NCBI GenBank assembly: GCA_036159995.1
Contig: JAYYEI010000072.1
Coordinates: 1 to 64,000 of the forward strand
From: UBA8752 sp036159995
GTDB taxonomy: Bacteria > Bacteroidota > Bacteroidia > Flavobacteriales_D > Sanyastnellaceae
Direction: 5' to 3'
DNA: 64,000 nt
Part shown: one piece after another, positions 50,077 to 59,589 of the stretch
How positions within the stretch are numbered: position 1 is the stretch's first letter
Layout: each line of letters begins with the position of its first letter
Made by a program: the position numbers and the translations under genes
The notes under the pieces: model-generated
Told to the model about the DNA's origin: nothing
Database searches by the model: none
Seen by the model: the letters and a program-made list of their open reading frames with translations, nothing else

Positions 50077-51693
50077 TCAACTCACGGTCTCCCGGGAAGC
50101 GGGGGCCGCCTCCCGGACCGATTCCGCCACTCCCGCCTCGAACTGGGCGAAGTTGGCGTTGAACCGCTCGACGAGGTCTTCTGCCCGAGCGTCGTAGGCA
50201 ATCGGATCCTCCCAAGTGGAGCGCGGATCGAGCAGGGCCGCATCGACGTTGGGTGCACTCAACGGCACGTCCCATCCGAACCGAGCACAACGTCGGTACT
50301 CCACCCCGTTCATGCCACCATTGAGCACGGCGGAAAGCAGGGACCGCGTGTCGCGGAGCGCCATCCGGTGGCCGACGCCGTGGGGGCCGCCCGTCCATCC
50401 AGTGTTGACCAGCCAAACCTGTGTACCGTACGCCTCGAGCCGCTCGCCGAGCATGTCGGCATACCGCCCAGGATGGAGCGGCAGGAAGGGCGCCCCGAAA
50501 CAGGCACTGAACACGGCCGTGGGCTCGTTCACCCCGTCCTCAGTACCCGCGACTTTGGCCGTGTAGCCACTGATGAAGTGATACTTCGCCGTGGCGGTGT
50601 CGAGCCGGGCGAGCGGGGGCAGAACGCCAAAGGCATCGCACGTCAGGAAGAAGATGTGCTCCGGATGCCCGCCCTGGCCTTCCGGCTTGGCACCGGCAAT
50701 GTGATGCAGGGGGTAGCTGACGCGCGTGTTCTGGGTGGTGGTGGCGTCGCTGTAGTCGGGGGTGACGCCGTCCGCCTCGAATCCGATGTTCTCCAGCAGC
50801 GCACCATGGCGGATGGCCCCGTGGATGTCGGGCTCGCGCAAAGGATTGAGGTCAATCGTCTTGGCGTAACAACCGCCCTCGAAATTGAAAATCCCGTCCG
50901 GCCCCCAGCCGTGCTCATCATCACCGATGAGCCGTCGGGAGGGATCGCTTGAGAGCGTCGTCTTGCCCGTGCCGGAGAGCCCGAAGAAGACGGCGGTCTT
51001 GCCGTCGAGTCCCTCGTTGGCGGAACAATGCATCGGCAAGACATCCGCCTCGGTCGGGAGCAGGAAATTCATCGCGCTGAACATGCCCTTTTTGATCTCC
51101 CCGGTATACCCGGTGCCGCCGATCAGGATGCGCTTGTGCGTGAAATCGAGGACGGCAAAGTTGCTCTGCCGCGTGCCGTGAATGTCTGGGTCCGCCTTGA
51201 ACCCTGGGGCGCACAGGATGTGCCACTCGGGGGTGAAGTGGGCGACTTCTTCCTGCGTCGGGCGGAGGAACATGTTGGAGGCGAAGAGGTTGGACCAGGC
51301 CTTCTCCGTGAGCACACGGAGGGCACGCCGGTGTTCGGGATGGGATCCAACAAAGGCATCGCGGGCGTAGAGCCCCCTGCCATCGAGGTAGGCGAGGAGA
51401 TCTTCATGAAGCCGGGCGGCGTGGTCGGTGCTGATGGGCTGGTTGATGTCTCCCCACCAGACCTCATCGGTCGTGATGCCGTCCTGGACGATGAAGCGGT
51501 CCTGGGGACTTCGGCCGGTGAACCGGCCCGTGTCGATGGCGAGGGCGCCTGTGTGGGTGAGTCTTCCTTCTCCCGAGAGAAGGGTCCGCTCAATGAGCTG
51601 GGAGGGAGCGAGATTCCACCAGATTTGTCTGGCTTTCTTTAATCCGCTGGCTGCCAAATCCGGGTGGAATGGCGTGTTTCCTTGGTGTACCAT
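50077..51693 (-). CDS. pckA: Phosphoenolpyruvate carboxykinase (ATP)
   Basis: Interconverts oxaloacetate and phosphoenolpyruvate with ATP; key cytosolic step of gluconeogenesis. The 538-residue length fits the bacterial ATP enzyme. Blocks: FTGRSPQDRFIV, GEIKKGMFSAMNFLLP, the kinase loop FFGLSGTGKTTLSSDP, the metal/substrate block GDDEHGW, FNFEGGCYAKTIDL and the C-terminal INTGWTGG-type VNTGWTGGPHGVG. ATG 51693 is used; a further 40 codons upstream are open but not conserved-looking. A -7 box TACCTTTG lies 32 bases upstream, and a hairpin terminator follows. Confidence 0.96.
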   Translation of the reverse strand: MVHQGNTPFHPDLAASGLKKARQIWWNLAPSQLIERTLLSGEGRLTHTGALAIDTGRFTGRSPQDRFIVQDGITTDEVWWGDINQPISTDHAARLHEDLLAYLDGRGLYARDAFVGSHPEHRRALRVLTEKAWSNLFASNMFLRPTQEEVAHFTPEWHILCAPGFKADPDIHGTRQSNFAVLDFTHKRILIGGTGYTGEIKKGMFSAMNFLLPTEADVLPMHCSANEGLDGKTAVFFGLSGTGKTTLSSDPSRRLIGDDEHGWGPDGIFNFEGGCYAKTIDLNPLREPDIHGAIRHGALLENIGFEADGVTPDYSDATTTQNTRVSYPLHHIAGAKPEGQGGHPEHIFFLTCDAFGVLPPLARLDTATAKYHFISGYTAKVAGTEDGVNEPTAVFSACFGAPFLPLHPGRYADMLGERLEAYGTQVWLVNTGWTGGPHGVGHRMALRDTRSLLSAVLNGGMNGVEYRRCARFGWDVPLSAPNVDAALLDPRSTWEDPIAYDARAEDLVERFNANFAQFEAGVAESVREAAPASRETVS

Positions 51694-51725
51694 GATGTCG
51701 GGCTGATCATTGCGAGCCTTCGTGT

Positions 51726-51733
51726 CAAAGGTA
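51726..51733 (-). promoter_or_regulatory. Putative -7 promoter element of pckA
   Basis: TACCTTTG on the minus strand matches TAnnTTTG perfectly, 32 bases upstream of the ATG, giving a leader of about 28 bases, longer than most in this window. Confidence 0.55.
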
Positions 51734-51805
51734 ACGAGCGGGGACGGGTCAAAGGTTTCCGAAAGGGTGTCGGAATCCTCGGGCTTTTCACAAACACGGT
51801 GAAAT

Positions 51806-52216
51806 TCATCCACGAATCCGGCCGAAGAGGCCCCACGTCCACCGTACCCATCCGGCGATCATGAGCCCACCGCCTATCGGTGTGACCGGCCCCAGAAACG
51901 GCATGGGAAATCCGGCCGCCTTTCCGAGCAGGAGTCCGAAGATGCTCCCTGAGAAGAGCACCGTGCCCCACACCACCCAGCGAAGGCCGACCTCCCGTCC
52001 CGTGGCCAGCGCCCCGAGCAGGGCCGCCCCCATGAAGAGCAGATAGTGCGAAGCGGTGACGAACGCCCCGACCCCATCCGCATCGAGGACGCGCTCCATC
52101 GCGTGGGCGCCGAGGGCGCCGGTCACCACGCCGACCGCGAGGAACAGGCCGGCTGTAGCGTGAAGACCGGATGCAACGTGGACAGTCGTGGACGGGTTGG
52201 TTCCTTGGGATTCCAT
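51806..52216 (-). CDS. DUF423 membrane protein
   Basis: A 136-residue inner-membrane protein of the DUF423 (YwdK/YgdD) family with four membrane helices, function unknown. Family blocks are GVVTGALGAHAMERVL and ASHYLLFMGAALLGAL near the start and the C-terminal GPVTPIGGGLMIAGWV. The gene diverges from the fasciclin lipoprotein gene over 36 bases and lies upstream of pckA. A second possible start in the first 12 codons cannot be excluded. Confidence 0.87.
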   Translation of the reverse strand: MESQGTNPSTTVHVASGLHATAGLFLAVGVVTGALGAHAMERVLDADGVGAFVTASHYLLFMGAALLGALATGREVGLRWVVWGTVLFSGSIFGLLLGKAAGFPMPFLGPVTPIGGGLMIAGWVRWTWGLFGRIRG

Positions 52217-52252
52217 GCACCGCTAATTTGCGGTTGGAAAAACGAACCCGCC

Positions 52253-52849
52253 ATGCGCCTCTCCACCCTGCTCCTGACCCTCCCCCTGCTCGCCATGCTC
52301 GCCACCGGTTGCTCCGGCGGAGATGCCGCCGATGCCGCTGAAAGCGGCTCGTCCAAGGATTCCACCCGGCCCGCCGTCCAGGCCAAGGGCAAGCCGAGCA
52401 GAAAAGCCTACACCGAAGAGGAGCTCAACCGCCCCTACAGCACTGTCAGCCCCTGGCGCTACATCGCCACCGGCCCCGAGACGCAGTACTTCGAGCGGCT
52501 TGTCATGACCTCCGATCTCGCCCGCACCGTGCATGGCTCCGGGCACACGGTTCTGGTGCCGCGCGACATGACCTTCACCGAGGATCGCACGTGGAAGGAT
52601 CTTCTCGAAGAGGAGAATGCCGAGGCCCTCGACCGGTTCGTGCGCGCCCACATCCTGACGGGCCTCAAGAGCATCAAATCGTTGGAAGGCCTCTATGAGG
52701 ACCTGAACGGCAACACGGTCGCCATCGAGCGGAACGAGATGGGCCAGCTCGTCTGCGGCGGGGCCCGCATCATCGGCCAGGAAGTCGAGACCGACCACGG
52801 CATCGTCATCCCGGTCGTCGGCATGGTCGAAGACATCCGCTGGAATTGA
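52253..52849 (+). CDS. Fasciclin-domain lipoprotein
   Basis: A 198-residue exported lipoprotein. The signal ends at the lipobox LATGC (Cys about residue 20), followed by a Ser/Asp/Lys-rich linker and one fasciclin (FAS1) domain (about 70-195), with FERLVMTSDLARTVHGSG, HTVLVPRDMTFTE, DRFVRAHILTG and the closing GIVIPVVGMVEDI. FAS1 domains mediate cell adhesion or matrix binding. ATG 52253 is decided by the lipoprotein signal. The frame is open upstream, but that stretch overlaps the divergent DUF423 gene. Confidence 0.88.
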   Translation: MRLSTLLLTLPLLAMLATGCSGGDAADAAESGSSKDSTRPAVQAKGKPSRKAYTEEELNRPYSTVSPWRYIATGPETQYFERLVMTSDLARTVHGSGHTVLVPRDMTFTEDRTWKDLLEEENAEALDRFVRAHILTGLKSIKSLEGLYEDLNGNTVAIERNEMGQLVCGGARIIGQEVETDHGIVIPVVGMVEDIRWN

Positions 52850-52885
52850 TGTCACACACCCCTCATTGACGAGGCAATCCATCTG

Positions 52886-55210
52886 ATGCGACTCCATTTC
52901 CTCCCCCTTCTGCTCGCCTTGGCCCTCTGCATCACCATGGCGGGTCAGGGCCTGCCGGAACTGGGGCGCTGGGACACCGTCGCTGTGTTCGGAACTGACG
53001 GCGCTCCCCTCGACAATCCTTGGTCGGGAGGATTCACCGCTCCGCAATTCTCCACCGGAGACCTCGACGGGGATGGTGTACCCGACCTCTTCGTCTTCGA
53101 TCGGGAAGGCCACCGGGTGATGCCCTTTCAGGGCTGCGTCTCGGATGTGCCCGAAGACCCGCTGACCTATCTCCACCGCCCGGATTGGCGGCCGGCCTTT
53201 CCAGAGGCGATGCGGAACTGGGTGCTGCTTCGTGACGCCAACTGCGACGGCGTCCCCGACGTCTTCCACAACAGCCAGAGCGGGATTCGGATGTGGATTG
53301 GAGCGCTGGCCGATGGCCTCGTTTCCTATCCGGATGACCCGGAAGCGAACCTGTTCGGCAACTGGAATTTCGGTTCCGGAGACCAGCAACTGCCTCTCAT
53401 CTGTCTCAACACGGACATTCCCGCCCTCGATGACTTCGACGGGGATGGTGACCTCGACATGGTGACCTGGACAGAGACCAGCTCGACCCTCTACGCCTAC
53501 ACCGGACGCGGGGCCGAGGAGGGCACCGTGGGCTGCGGTGACACCCTGGTCTGGGATGTGACGAACCGCTGCTATGGCATGCTCGATGAGGCCTCCGAGG
53601 ACAACACCCTGTTCATCGGGGACGAGCACACCTGCGGATTCAATGTCGACGGGCCCCGCTGGGAAGGGGGCGAACTGACCGGCATCACGCGCCACGCCGG
53701 CGGCACCACGGCACTGCTCGAGCTCGACGGAGACGGCCACCTGGACCTGCTGCTCGGGGACGTCTCGTACAACAGCCTGACGGCCTGTTACATGGCCGAG
53801 GCGGTCGATGGGCAGGACAGCACGACGGCCACCAACGACACCTGGCCGGCCGACCTCGGCGATGTGGCCCTCGACCTGCAGCGCTTCCCGGCTGCTTATC
53901 CCCTCGATGTCGACCAAGACGGTGTCCGCGACCTGCTCCTCGCCCCCAACGTGACCTTCGAGATCAATGGGCGTCAGGGCGTCTGGTTCTACCGGAACGC
54001 AGGAACCGAAGCCGAGCCGGTCTGGGATCTGCAGACCACAGCGTTCCTACAAGACGGCATGATCGATGTGGGCCGTGGCGCCTACCCGGCCTTCACCGAC
54101 TTCGACGATGATGGGCTCAAGGACCTCGTGGTGGCCTGCAAGGAGCGCTACTTCGGACCGGGCAACACGCCGGCCCTGCTCGCCCGGTTCCGCAACGTGG
54201 GAACGGCCACCGCCCCCACCTTCGAGCAACTGGACACGAATTGGCTCTCCCTGCCGGACTATGGCGTGGAAAGCGTGGTGCCCGCGTTCGGCGACCTCGA
54301 CGGCGACGGCGACGATGAGCTCCTCATTGGCGACGAGCTGGGCAACCTCCACCTCTGGACCAACACCGTGGACGGCGGCGGCCCCGCCGAATACAGCCTG
54401 ACCGGCCCGTCCATGACCGACTCCGACGGCAATGCCATCGACGTGGGCCAATTCGCCGCCCCCTGCCTGCACGACCTCGATGGCGACGGCGACCTCGACC
54501 TCCTCGTGGGCGAGAAGAACGGCGGTGTCCAGCTCTTCGAGAACACCGGTTCCCCCACGGCAGCCGCGTTCACCCTGTTCAGCGCCAATGCGGGCGGGGT
54601 CGACGTCGACAACCTGCTCGGCATCAACGGTTTCCCTGTCCCCTCCGTCCTCACCACCGACACCGGCTCCGTCCTGGTCGTCGGCAATGAGCTCGGCCAC
54701 CTACAGGTCTACGCCCTGCCCGAAGATCCGCTGGCCATCGTGGATGCGGTCTGGCCCGAGCTGACCGACCAGTGGAACGGACTCTACGAAGGTGAGTATG
54801 CCGCCCCGGCCCTGACCGACCTCGATGGCGATGGCGCGGCCGATTTGGTGGTCGGCTCCCGTAGTGGGGGCCTGACCCTGTGGCGGTCCGGTGGAGAGGA
54901 TGCCGTGCGGGGATGCACCCCGATCGTCGACGCCATCGCCGAGCTGCCCCAGAAGGCCCCCTCAGGCTGGACACCTTTCCCCAACCCGGTGGCGCCGGGC
55001 GGTGCCCTGGACGTCCCGGCCGAGCGCCTGCGCCTCACGGATCTGCTCGGTCGCGAGGTGGCGGTCCTCACCGCGCTCGGCGGACAGGTCATCCTGCCGG
55101 AATCGCTGGCCGGCGGCACCTACCTGGCCCGACCGGAGGGCCGGGAAACGGCGACGGGCGCCCCCTGGTTGGGAAGCGCCCGCCGCATCGTGGTTGGCCC
55201 CATCCGCTGA
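52886..55210 (+). CDS. FG-GAP/VCBS repeat secreted protein with T9SS tail
   Basis: A 774-residue exported protein, probably an integrin-like beta-propeller. The signal peptide ends near TMAGQ. At least eight calcium-binding D-x-D-G-D loops are spread along it (for example DLDGDGVPDLFVFD, FDGDGDLDMVTW, VDQDGVRDLLLA, FDDDGLKDLVVA and LDGDGAADLVVG), the hallmark of FG-GAP repeats. The last 85 residues (FPNPVAPGGALDV to RRIVVGPIR) form a T9SS type A sorting domain. Function is probably surface binding; no enzyme motif is visible. It starts 36 bases after the fasciclin gene stop and may be cotranscribed. Confidence 0.88.
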   Translation: MRLHFLPLLLALALCITMAGQGLPELGRWDTVAVFGTDGAPLDNPWSGGFTAPQFSTGDLDGDGVPDLFVFDREGHRVMPFQGCVSDVPEDPLTYLHRPDWRPAFPEAMRNWVLLRDANCDGVPDVFHNSQSGIRMWIGALADGLVSYPDDPEANLFGNWNFGSGDQQLPLICLNTDIPALDDFDGDGDLDMVTWTETSSTLYAYTGRGAEEGTVGCGDTLVWDVTNRCYGMLDEASEDNTLFIGDEHTCGFNVDGPRWEGGELTGITRHAGGTTALLELDGDGHLDLLLGDVSYNSLTACYMAEAVDGQDSTTATNDTWPADLGDVALDLQRFPAAYPLDVDQDGVRDLLLAPNVTFEINGRQGVWFYRNAGTEAEPVWDLQTTAFLQDGMIDVGRGAYPAFTDFDDDGLKDLVVACKERYFGPGNTPALLARFRNVGTATAPTFEQLDTNWLSLPDYGVESVVPAFGDLDGDGDDELLIGDELGNLHLWTNTVDGGGPAEYSLTGPSMTDSDGNAIDVGQFAAPCLHDLDGDGDLDLLVGEKNGGVQLFENTGSPTAAAFTLFSANAGGVDVDNLLGINGFPVPSVLTTDTGSVLVVGNELGHLQVYALPEDPLAIVDAVWPELTDQWNGLYEGEYAAPALTDLDGDGAADLVVGSRSGGLTLWRSGGEDAVRGCTPIVDAIAELPQKAPSGWTPFPNPVAPGGALDVPAERLRLTDLLGREVAVLTALGGQVILPESLAGGTYLARPEGRETATGAPWLGSARRIVVGPIR

Positions 55211-55232
55211 GCGGCGGCGCCATCAGAAGGAA

Positions 55233-56177
55233 TCAGACCCCCATGCCGTCCAGCACGTCGGCGACTTCCTTGACCGCCTTGGCGCTCTCGTGGAGCAGGG
55301 CCATCTCGTCGTCGTTGAGCTGGAGCTCGATGATCTCCTCCACGCCCTTGGCGCCGAGCTTGACCGGCACGCCGAGGTAGAGATCGCTCAGGCCGTACTG
55401 GCCGGTGAGACGGGCGCAGCAAGGGAAGATGCGCTTCTGGTCCTTGACGATGGCCTCGACCATCTGCGCGGCGGCAGCACCCGGGGCGTACCAGGCGGAT
55501 GTGCCGAGGAGCTGGACGATCTCGCCACCGCCCTTCTTGGTGCGCTGCACGATGGCCTCGAGGGCGTCGGCGTCGATCATCTCGGTGACGGGGATGCCAC
55601 CGACCGTGGTGTACCGCGGGAGCGGCACCATGGTGTCACCGTGGCCGCCCATGAGCACGGCCTGGATGTCCTTAGGGCTCACGTCGAGGGCCTCGGCGAG
55701 GAAAGCGCGGTAGCGGGCGGTGTCGAGCACCCCGGCCATGCCGACGACGCGGTGGTCGGGCAGTCCGGCGGTCTTCCACGCCTGGTAGGTCATCACGTCG
55801 AGCGGGTTGGACACGATCACGATGATGGCCTCCGGGCTGTGCGGGAGGATCTGCTCGGTCACGCTCTTGACGATGCCGGCGTTGGTGGCGATCAGGTCGT
55901 CGCGGCTCATCCCGGGCTTGCGCGGCAGACCGCTGGTGATCACGACCACATCGCTTCCTGCGGTCTTGCTGTAATCGTTGGTGCTGCCGACGGTGCGGGT
56001 GTCGTAGCTGTTGACCGGGCTGGTCTCCCAGATGTCGAGGGCCTTTCCTTCGGCGAAGCCTTCCTTGATGTCGAGCAGGACGACTTCGTTGCAGACTTCT
56101 CGGGTGGCGAGGACGTCAGCGCAGGTGGCGCCCACATTTCCTGCTCCGACGACGGTGACCTTGGTGCGGTGGATCAT
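55233..56177 (-). CDS. mdh: Malate dehydrogenase
   Basis: NAD-dependent TCA-cycle enzyme, 314 residues, of the LDH-like (MDH III) type used by Bacteroidota. Blocks: VTVVGAGNVGATCAD (NAD-binding), LPRKPGMSRDDL (substrate-binding Arg), IVSNPLDVMTYQAW, and the catalytic His in VLMGGHGDTMVPL. ATG 56177 is preferred because homologues begin there; the frame is open to a TTG at 56207 that would lie inside the promoter. A perfect -7 box TACTTTTG lies at 56212-56205. The divergent MORN-repeat gene begins 87 bases away. Confidence 0.96.
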   Translation of the reverse strand: MIHRTKVTVVGAGNVGATCADVLATREVCNEVVLLDIKEGFAEGKALDIWETSPVNSYDTRTVGSTNDYSKTAGSDVVVITSGLPRKPGMSRDDLIATNAGIVKSVTEQILPHSPEAIIVIVSNPLDVMTYQAWKTAGLPDHRVVGMAGVLDTARYRAFLAEALDVSPKDIQAVLMGGHGDTMVPLPRYTTVGGIPVTEMIDADALEAIVQRTKKGGGEIVQLLGTSAWYAPGAAAAQMVEAIVKDQKRIFPCCARLTGQYGLSDLYLGVPVKLGAKGVEEIIELQLNDDEMALLHESAKAVKEVADVLDGMGV

Positions 56178-56204
56178 GATGGAGGGGTTGGGTGAATCGG
56201 TTTG

Positions 56205-56212
56205 CAAAAGTA
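56205..56212 (-). promoter_or_regulatory. Putative -7 promoter element of mdh
   Basis: TACTTTTG on the minus strand matches TAnnTTTG; 27 bases separate it from the mdh ATG. Its position excludes the longer TTG start. Confidence 0.55.
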
Positions 56213-56263
56213 AGGGACGGAATACGGCCGAACCTCTGCGCTTCGTTGCAACTTGGACCTGCG

Positions 56264-57364
56264 ATGCACGCCCGACTCGTTTTCCTCCTCTCCGCCTCCC
56301 TCCTGTTTGCCACGGAGGCCTTGGCCCAACCCGGGCCGGATACCTCCCAATGGCCCGATGGCCGGCCCGGTGCCGACTTCAACGTCACGGACGCCAACGG
56401 CCTCAAGCAAGGCCGGTGGATCCGCGTCTACCCCAACGGCAAGCTCTATTACAGCGGCTCCTTCCGCGATGGTCGCCCCGTCGGCCACTTCACTTTCTTC
56501 CGGGAGACCGGCAAGGTGCTGAGCGAGGTCCAGCACGAGGAGGGCACCGACCTCGCCAAGGCCATCCTCTATCGCGAGGACGGCAGCGAATCGCACAAGG
56601 GCAGCTACCAATCCGTGCAGGTGGACGGCGAGTGGACCCAATGGAAGACCGGCCGGTGGGAGGCCTTCGACCGCAAGGGAAGACTGCGCCTGCAGGAACA
56701 TTACCAGCGCGACACCCTCGATGGGGAGCAGCGCACCTACCACCGCACCGGCCAGCTGCTCGAGGAGGGCGCTTACGCGATGGGACTGAAGACCGGCACC
56801 TGGACCGCCTATGACCGCGAGGGGATGCTCCGGAGCGAGGAGCATTGGCGCCAAGGAGAGCGGCACGGCCCGTCGGTCGTGATGGAAAAGGGCAAGCCCT
56901 TGAGTGAGGGCGAATACCGGGACGGCCTGCCGGTGGGCACCTGGACCACCTACAATCCCGACGGCAAGGTCCGCTCACTCGTGGAATACGAGGGCGGTCG
57001 CCTGGTGTCGGAGGCGCCGCAAAACGGCGAATTCTCGGCGGAATACCCCAGCGGCCGGCCGGAATGGGTGGGCCGCTATTCGCACGGCCGACTCGACGGC
57101 CCCTTCACCGCCTGGCACGACCGCGGCGAGTGGACCATGGTCCCGGCCGACCAAGGGGCCGCCACTCCTGCCGGCCCACCCCGCGGCGGGCGGGGAGCCG
57201 GTGAGGACCCCTTGCGCCGGGAATTGCGCAACCAACCGATGAAGGAGATGGGCGAATACACCGCCGGGGTCAAGGATGGCACCTGGCGCTACTTCGATGA
57301 GGCGGGCGATGTGATCCGCACCGAGCGCTGGACGCTGGGGCGGCTCCAGTCCACCGAGGAATGA
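56264..57364 (+). CDS. Secreted MORN/YwqK-type repeat protein
   Basis: A 366-residue exported protein. The signal peptide ends near ALAQ (residue 21). The mature part has about ten MORN-like units of 22-24 residues of the YwqK type (G-x-W-x-x-Y-x-x-x-G-x-x, for example GTWTAYDREG, GTWTTYNPDG and GTWRYFDEAG), which form a beta-hairpin ribbon. Automatic pipelines often call such genes toxin-antitoxin YwqK antitoxins, but no toxin gene is adjacent and the signal peptide argues for a surface role. A Gly/Ala/Pro-rich interruption lies near residues 300-325. The subtilase gene follows after seven bases, so the two form an operon. Confidence 0.8.
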   Translation: MHARLVFLLSASLLFATEALAQPGPDTSQWPDGRPGADFNVTDANGLKQGRWIRVYPNGKLYYSGSFRDGRPVGHFTFFRETGKVLSEVQHEEGTDLAKAILYREDGSESHKGSYQSVQVDGEWTQWKTGRWEAFDRKGRLRLQEHYQRDTLDGEQRTYHRTGQLLEEGAYAMGLKTGTWTAYDREGMLRSEEHWRQGERHGPSVVMEKGKPLSEGEYRDGLPVGTWTTYNPDGKVRSLVEYEGGRLVSEAPQNGEFSAEYPSGRPEWVGRYSHGRLDGPFTAWHDRGEWTMVPADQGAATPAGPPRGGRGAGEDPLRRELRNQPMKEMGEYTAGVKDGTWRYFDEAGDVIRTERWTLGRLQSTEE

Positions 57365-57371
57365 GCTGTCC

Positions 57372-59150
57372 ATGATCCGCTTGCGTTCCCTTCCCATTCT
57401 GCTGTGGCTGGCCGTGACCGGTCTGGTGGCCGACGCGCAGATTGCGCCCGACCACCACTGGGTCGGCTTTGCGGACAAGGTGGGCTGCGGGGTGGACCTG
57501 AACGGCCCGGAGGCCGGGCGGCAGCTGCTTAGCCAGCGCGCCCTCGACCGCCGGGCGCGCCACGGCATTGCCCTGGACTCGTTGGATCTTCCCGTGCCGC
57601 CGCTCCGGATTTCCGCCGTGCTGTCCGTGGGAGAGACGGAGGCTGGACGCCCCGTACAGCTGCTGCACCGCAGCAAATGGTTCAATGGCATTGTGATCCG
57701 CCTCGACACTGCGCTCGTGGATTCGGCCGGCGCCGCGGAGGTGCTCGCGGGCATCGCGGCACTGGACGGCGTCATCGAGGCGCGGTCCTGCACGTGGCAC
57801 GAAACAGCCCGGCCGGTGGACCTGCCCCCCTTGGCGCGGCCGCGGTCGCTACAGGAACATCAGAGCGGTCCGGAAGGCTATGGCATGGCTTGGGATCAGA
57901 CGCGCCAGCTGCGGCTGGACCTCCTTCACGGCCTCGGCCACCGGGGTGAGGGCATGCTGGTCGGGGTTCTGGACAGCGGGTTTGACCGGGTCGACACCAA
58001 CCCGGCCTTCGCCCGAGCCCATGCCGATGGGCGGATCACCATCGGTGGCAACTTCCCCAACGGAGGCGCGGCCTCCCAGTGGATCTACTCCGAGCATGCG
58101 CACGGCGCCATGGTCCTGTCGACCATGGTGGGCCACCTCGACACACCAGGCGGGGAGCATTACCTCGGCACCGCGCCCGATGCCGCCTACGTGCTCTTCC
58201 GCACGGAGGACGTGCACTGGGAGCACCTCGTCGAGGAATACCACTGGGTCTCGGCGGCCGAACGGGCCGACAGCATGGGATGCGACGTGCTGAACACCTC
58301 GCTGGGCTATTCGCTCTTCGACGCCGCCGCCGCCAACCACAGCCCGGCTGAGCTGGACGGCAACACCTTCCGCATTACCCAGGCCTCCGACATCGCGGCC
58401 ACCAAGGGCATGCTCGTCCTCAACTCGGCGGGCAACAGCGGCAACAGCCCCTGGGAGAAGATCACCGCACCGGCGGATGGCGACAGTGTCCTCGCTGTCG
58501 GCGCCGTGGACGTCTTCGGTCAACACGCCAGCTTCAGCAGCTACGGCCCTTCCGCCGATGGACGGGTCAAGCCCGACCTCTGCGCCACGGGCCGCGATGC
58601 CGCCTATGTCCATCCCGACGGCTCCATCCGCACCGGAAACGGCACCTCCTTCTCCTCTCCCATCCTCTGCGGAGCCGCCACCAGCCTGTGGAGCGCCCAC
58701 CCGGACCAGCCCGCCTGGGCCATCCGCCGCGCCCTGCTCGAATCCGCTTCCCAATGGGCCGCGCCGGACACCGTGCGCGGCTTCGGCATCCCCGACCTCT
58801 GGGCCGCCCACCTCGCCCTCGGCGGCGAGGCGCCTGAACCGGAGGGAGGCGGCACGGGACTCCTCGTCTTTCCCAACCCCGTGCCGACAGCCGCCTCGCA
58901 CCTGCGGGTGGTCTTCGAGGAAGGCAACCTGTTGGCCGTTCCCAACACCCCCCTTCACTGGACCGTCCGCAATGCGTTGGGCCAAACCCTCGCCGAGGGC
59001 AGCCTCGAGCGCGGCAAGGACATCCTGTCCACCCTGACCCTCGAGACGGGCCCCCTGGCCACCGGTTCCTATCTCCTCCTCCTGCGCGGGGTGCCCGAAG
59101 AGGACCCCACCACCCGACCGACCGCATGGGCACGGTTCGTTGTGGAATGA
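57372..59150 (+). CDS. Secreted subtilisin-like serine protease (S8) with T9SS tail
   Basis: A 592-residue exported protease. A signal peptide (1-22) is followed by an inhibitor-like propeptide and the S8 catalytic domain (about 190-490): Asp201 in GVLDSGFD, His244 in HAHGAM, the oxyanion Asn in NSAGNSGN (about 354) and Ser426 in GTSFSSPI. The His motif lacks the usual G-T/S after it (HGA), typical of Bacteroidota T9SS subtilases. The last 85 residues (LVFPNPVPTAASHL to WARFVVE) are a T9SS type A sorting domain. It lies seven bases after the MORN-repeat gene and 13 before a small basic exported protein. Confidence 0.93.
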   Translation: MIRLRSLPILLWLAVTGLVADAQIAPDHHWVGFADKVGCGVDLNGPEAGRQLLSQRALDRRARHGIALDSLDLPVPPLRISAVLSVGETEAGRPVQLLHRSKWFNGIVIRLDTALVDSAGAAEVLAGIAALDGVIEARSCTWHETARPVDLPPLARPRSLQEHQSGPEGYGMAWDQTRQLRLDLLHGLGHRGEGMLVGVLDSGFDRVDTNPAFARAHADGRITIGGNFPNGGAASQWIYSEHAHGAMVLSTMVGHLDTPGGEHYLGTAPDAAYVLFRTEDVHWEHLVEEYHWVSAAERADSMGCDVLNTSLGYSLFDAAAANHSPAELDGNTFRITQASDIAATKGMLVLNSAGNSGNSPWEKITAPADGDSVLAVGAVDVFGQHASFSSYGPSADGRVKPDLCATGRDAAYVHPDGSIRTGNGTSFSSPILCGAATSLWSAHPDQPAWAIRRALLESASQWAAPDTVRGFGIPDLWAAHLALGGEAPEPEGGGTGLLVFPNPVPTAASHLRVVFEEGNLLAVPNTPLHWTVRNALGQTLAEGSLERGKDILSTLTLETGPLATGSYLLLLRGVPEEDPTTRPTAWARFVVE

Positions 59151-59163
59151 CGTTCTTGCTTCC

Positions 59164-59544
59164 ATGACCGCGCGCCGCATCCTCCTCTGGTTGCCCCTTC
59201 TCGTATTCCTCTGGTCGGGAACCGCGGCGGAGGCCCAACGCGACCGGTCCCAGGATCCCGGACGACAGCGCAAGGCGCAGATCAAGCGACAAAAGGAACG
59301 CAACGACCAAAAGGAAGCCGCCTTCCGCCAAGGCCGAAAGGACCACTGGAAAAAGCAGGACAAATCGACCCGCAAGCGGTGGCGCGCCCAGCGCCGGGCG
59401 GCCAAGCGCATGCGCCGGGGAGGCGGCCCCGAGAGCTGGTATCAGGGGCTGTTCCGGTCCGGAAAGCCCATCCCCTGGACCCGCCGCGCCGCCAACAAAG
59501 TGGGCAACCTCTTCAAACGCAAGCGCCAACGCCGATCTTACTGA
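59164..59544 (+). CDS. Small highly basic secreted protein
   Basis: I do not recognise this 126-residue protein. It has a signal peptide ending in AEAQ and a mature part made largely of Arg, Lys and Gln (RKAQIKRQKERNDQKE and RKRWRAQRRAAKRMRR), with a short aromatic patch PESWYQGLFRSGKP. The charge suggests binding to polyanions such as nucleic acid, lipopolysaccharide or acidic polysaccharide outside the cytosol. ATG 59164 is preferred over one eight codons upstream that overlaps the subtilase. It is the last gene of the MORN-subtilase run. Confidence 0.7.
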   Translation: MTARRILLWLPLLVFLWSGTAAEAQRDRSQDPGRQRKAQIKRQKERNDQKEAAFRQGRKDHWKKQDKSTRKRWRAQRRAAKRMRRGGGPESWYQGLFRSGKPIPWTRRAANKVGNLFKRKRQRRSY

Positions 59545-59589
59545 CCCATGTCAATTGCCGAACGGCGAGGGACTGCCTACTTTGCCCGG

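Noticed and set aside
56264..57364. Reading the MORN/YwqK repeat gene as part of a toxin-antitoxin pair
   Set aside because: It has a signal peptide, no toxin-like neighbour, and is followed by a secreted protease; the antitoxin label is an annotation habit for these repeats.
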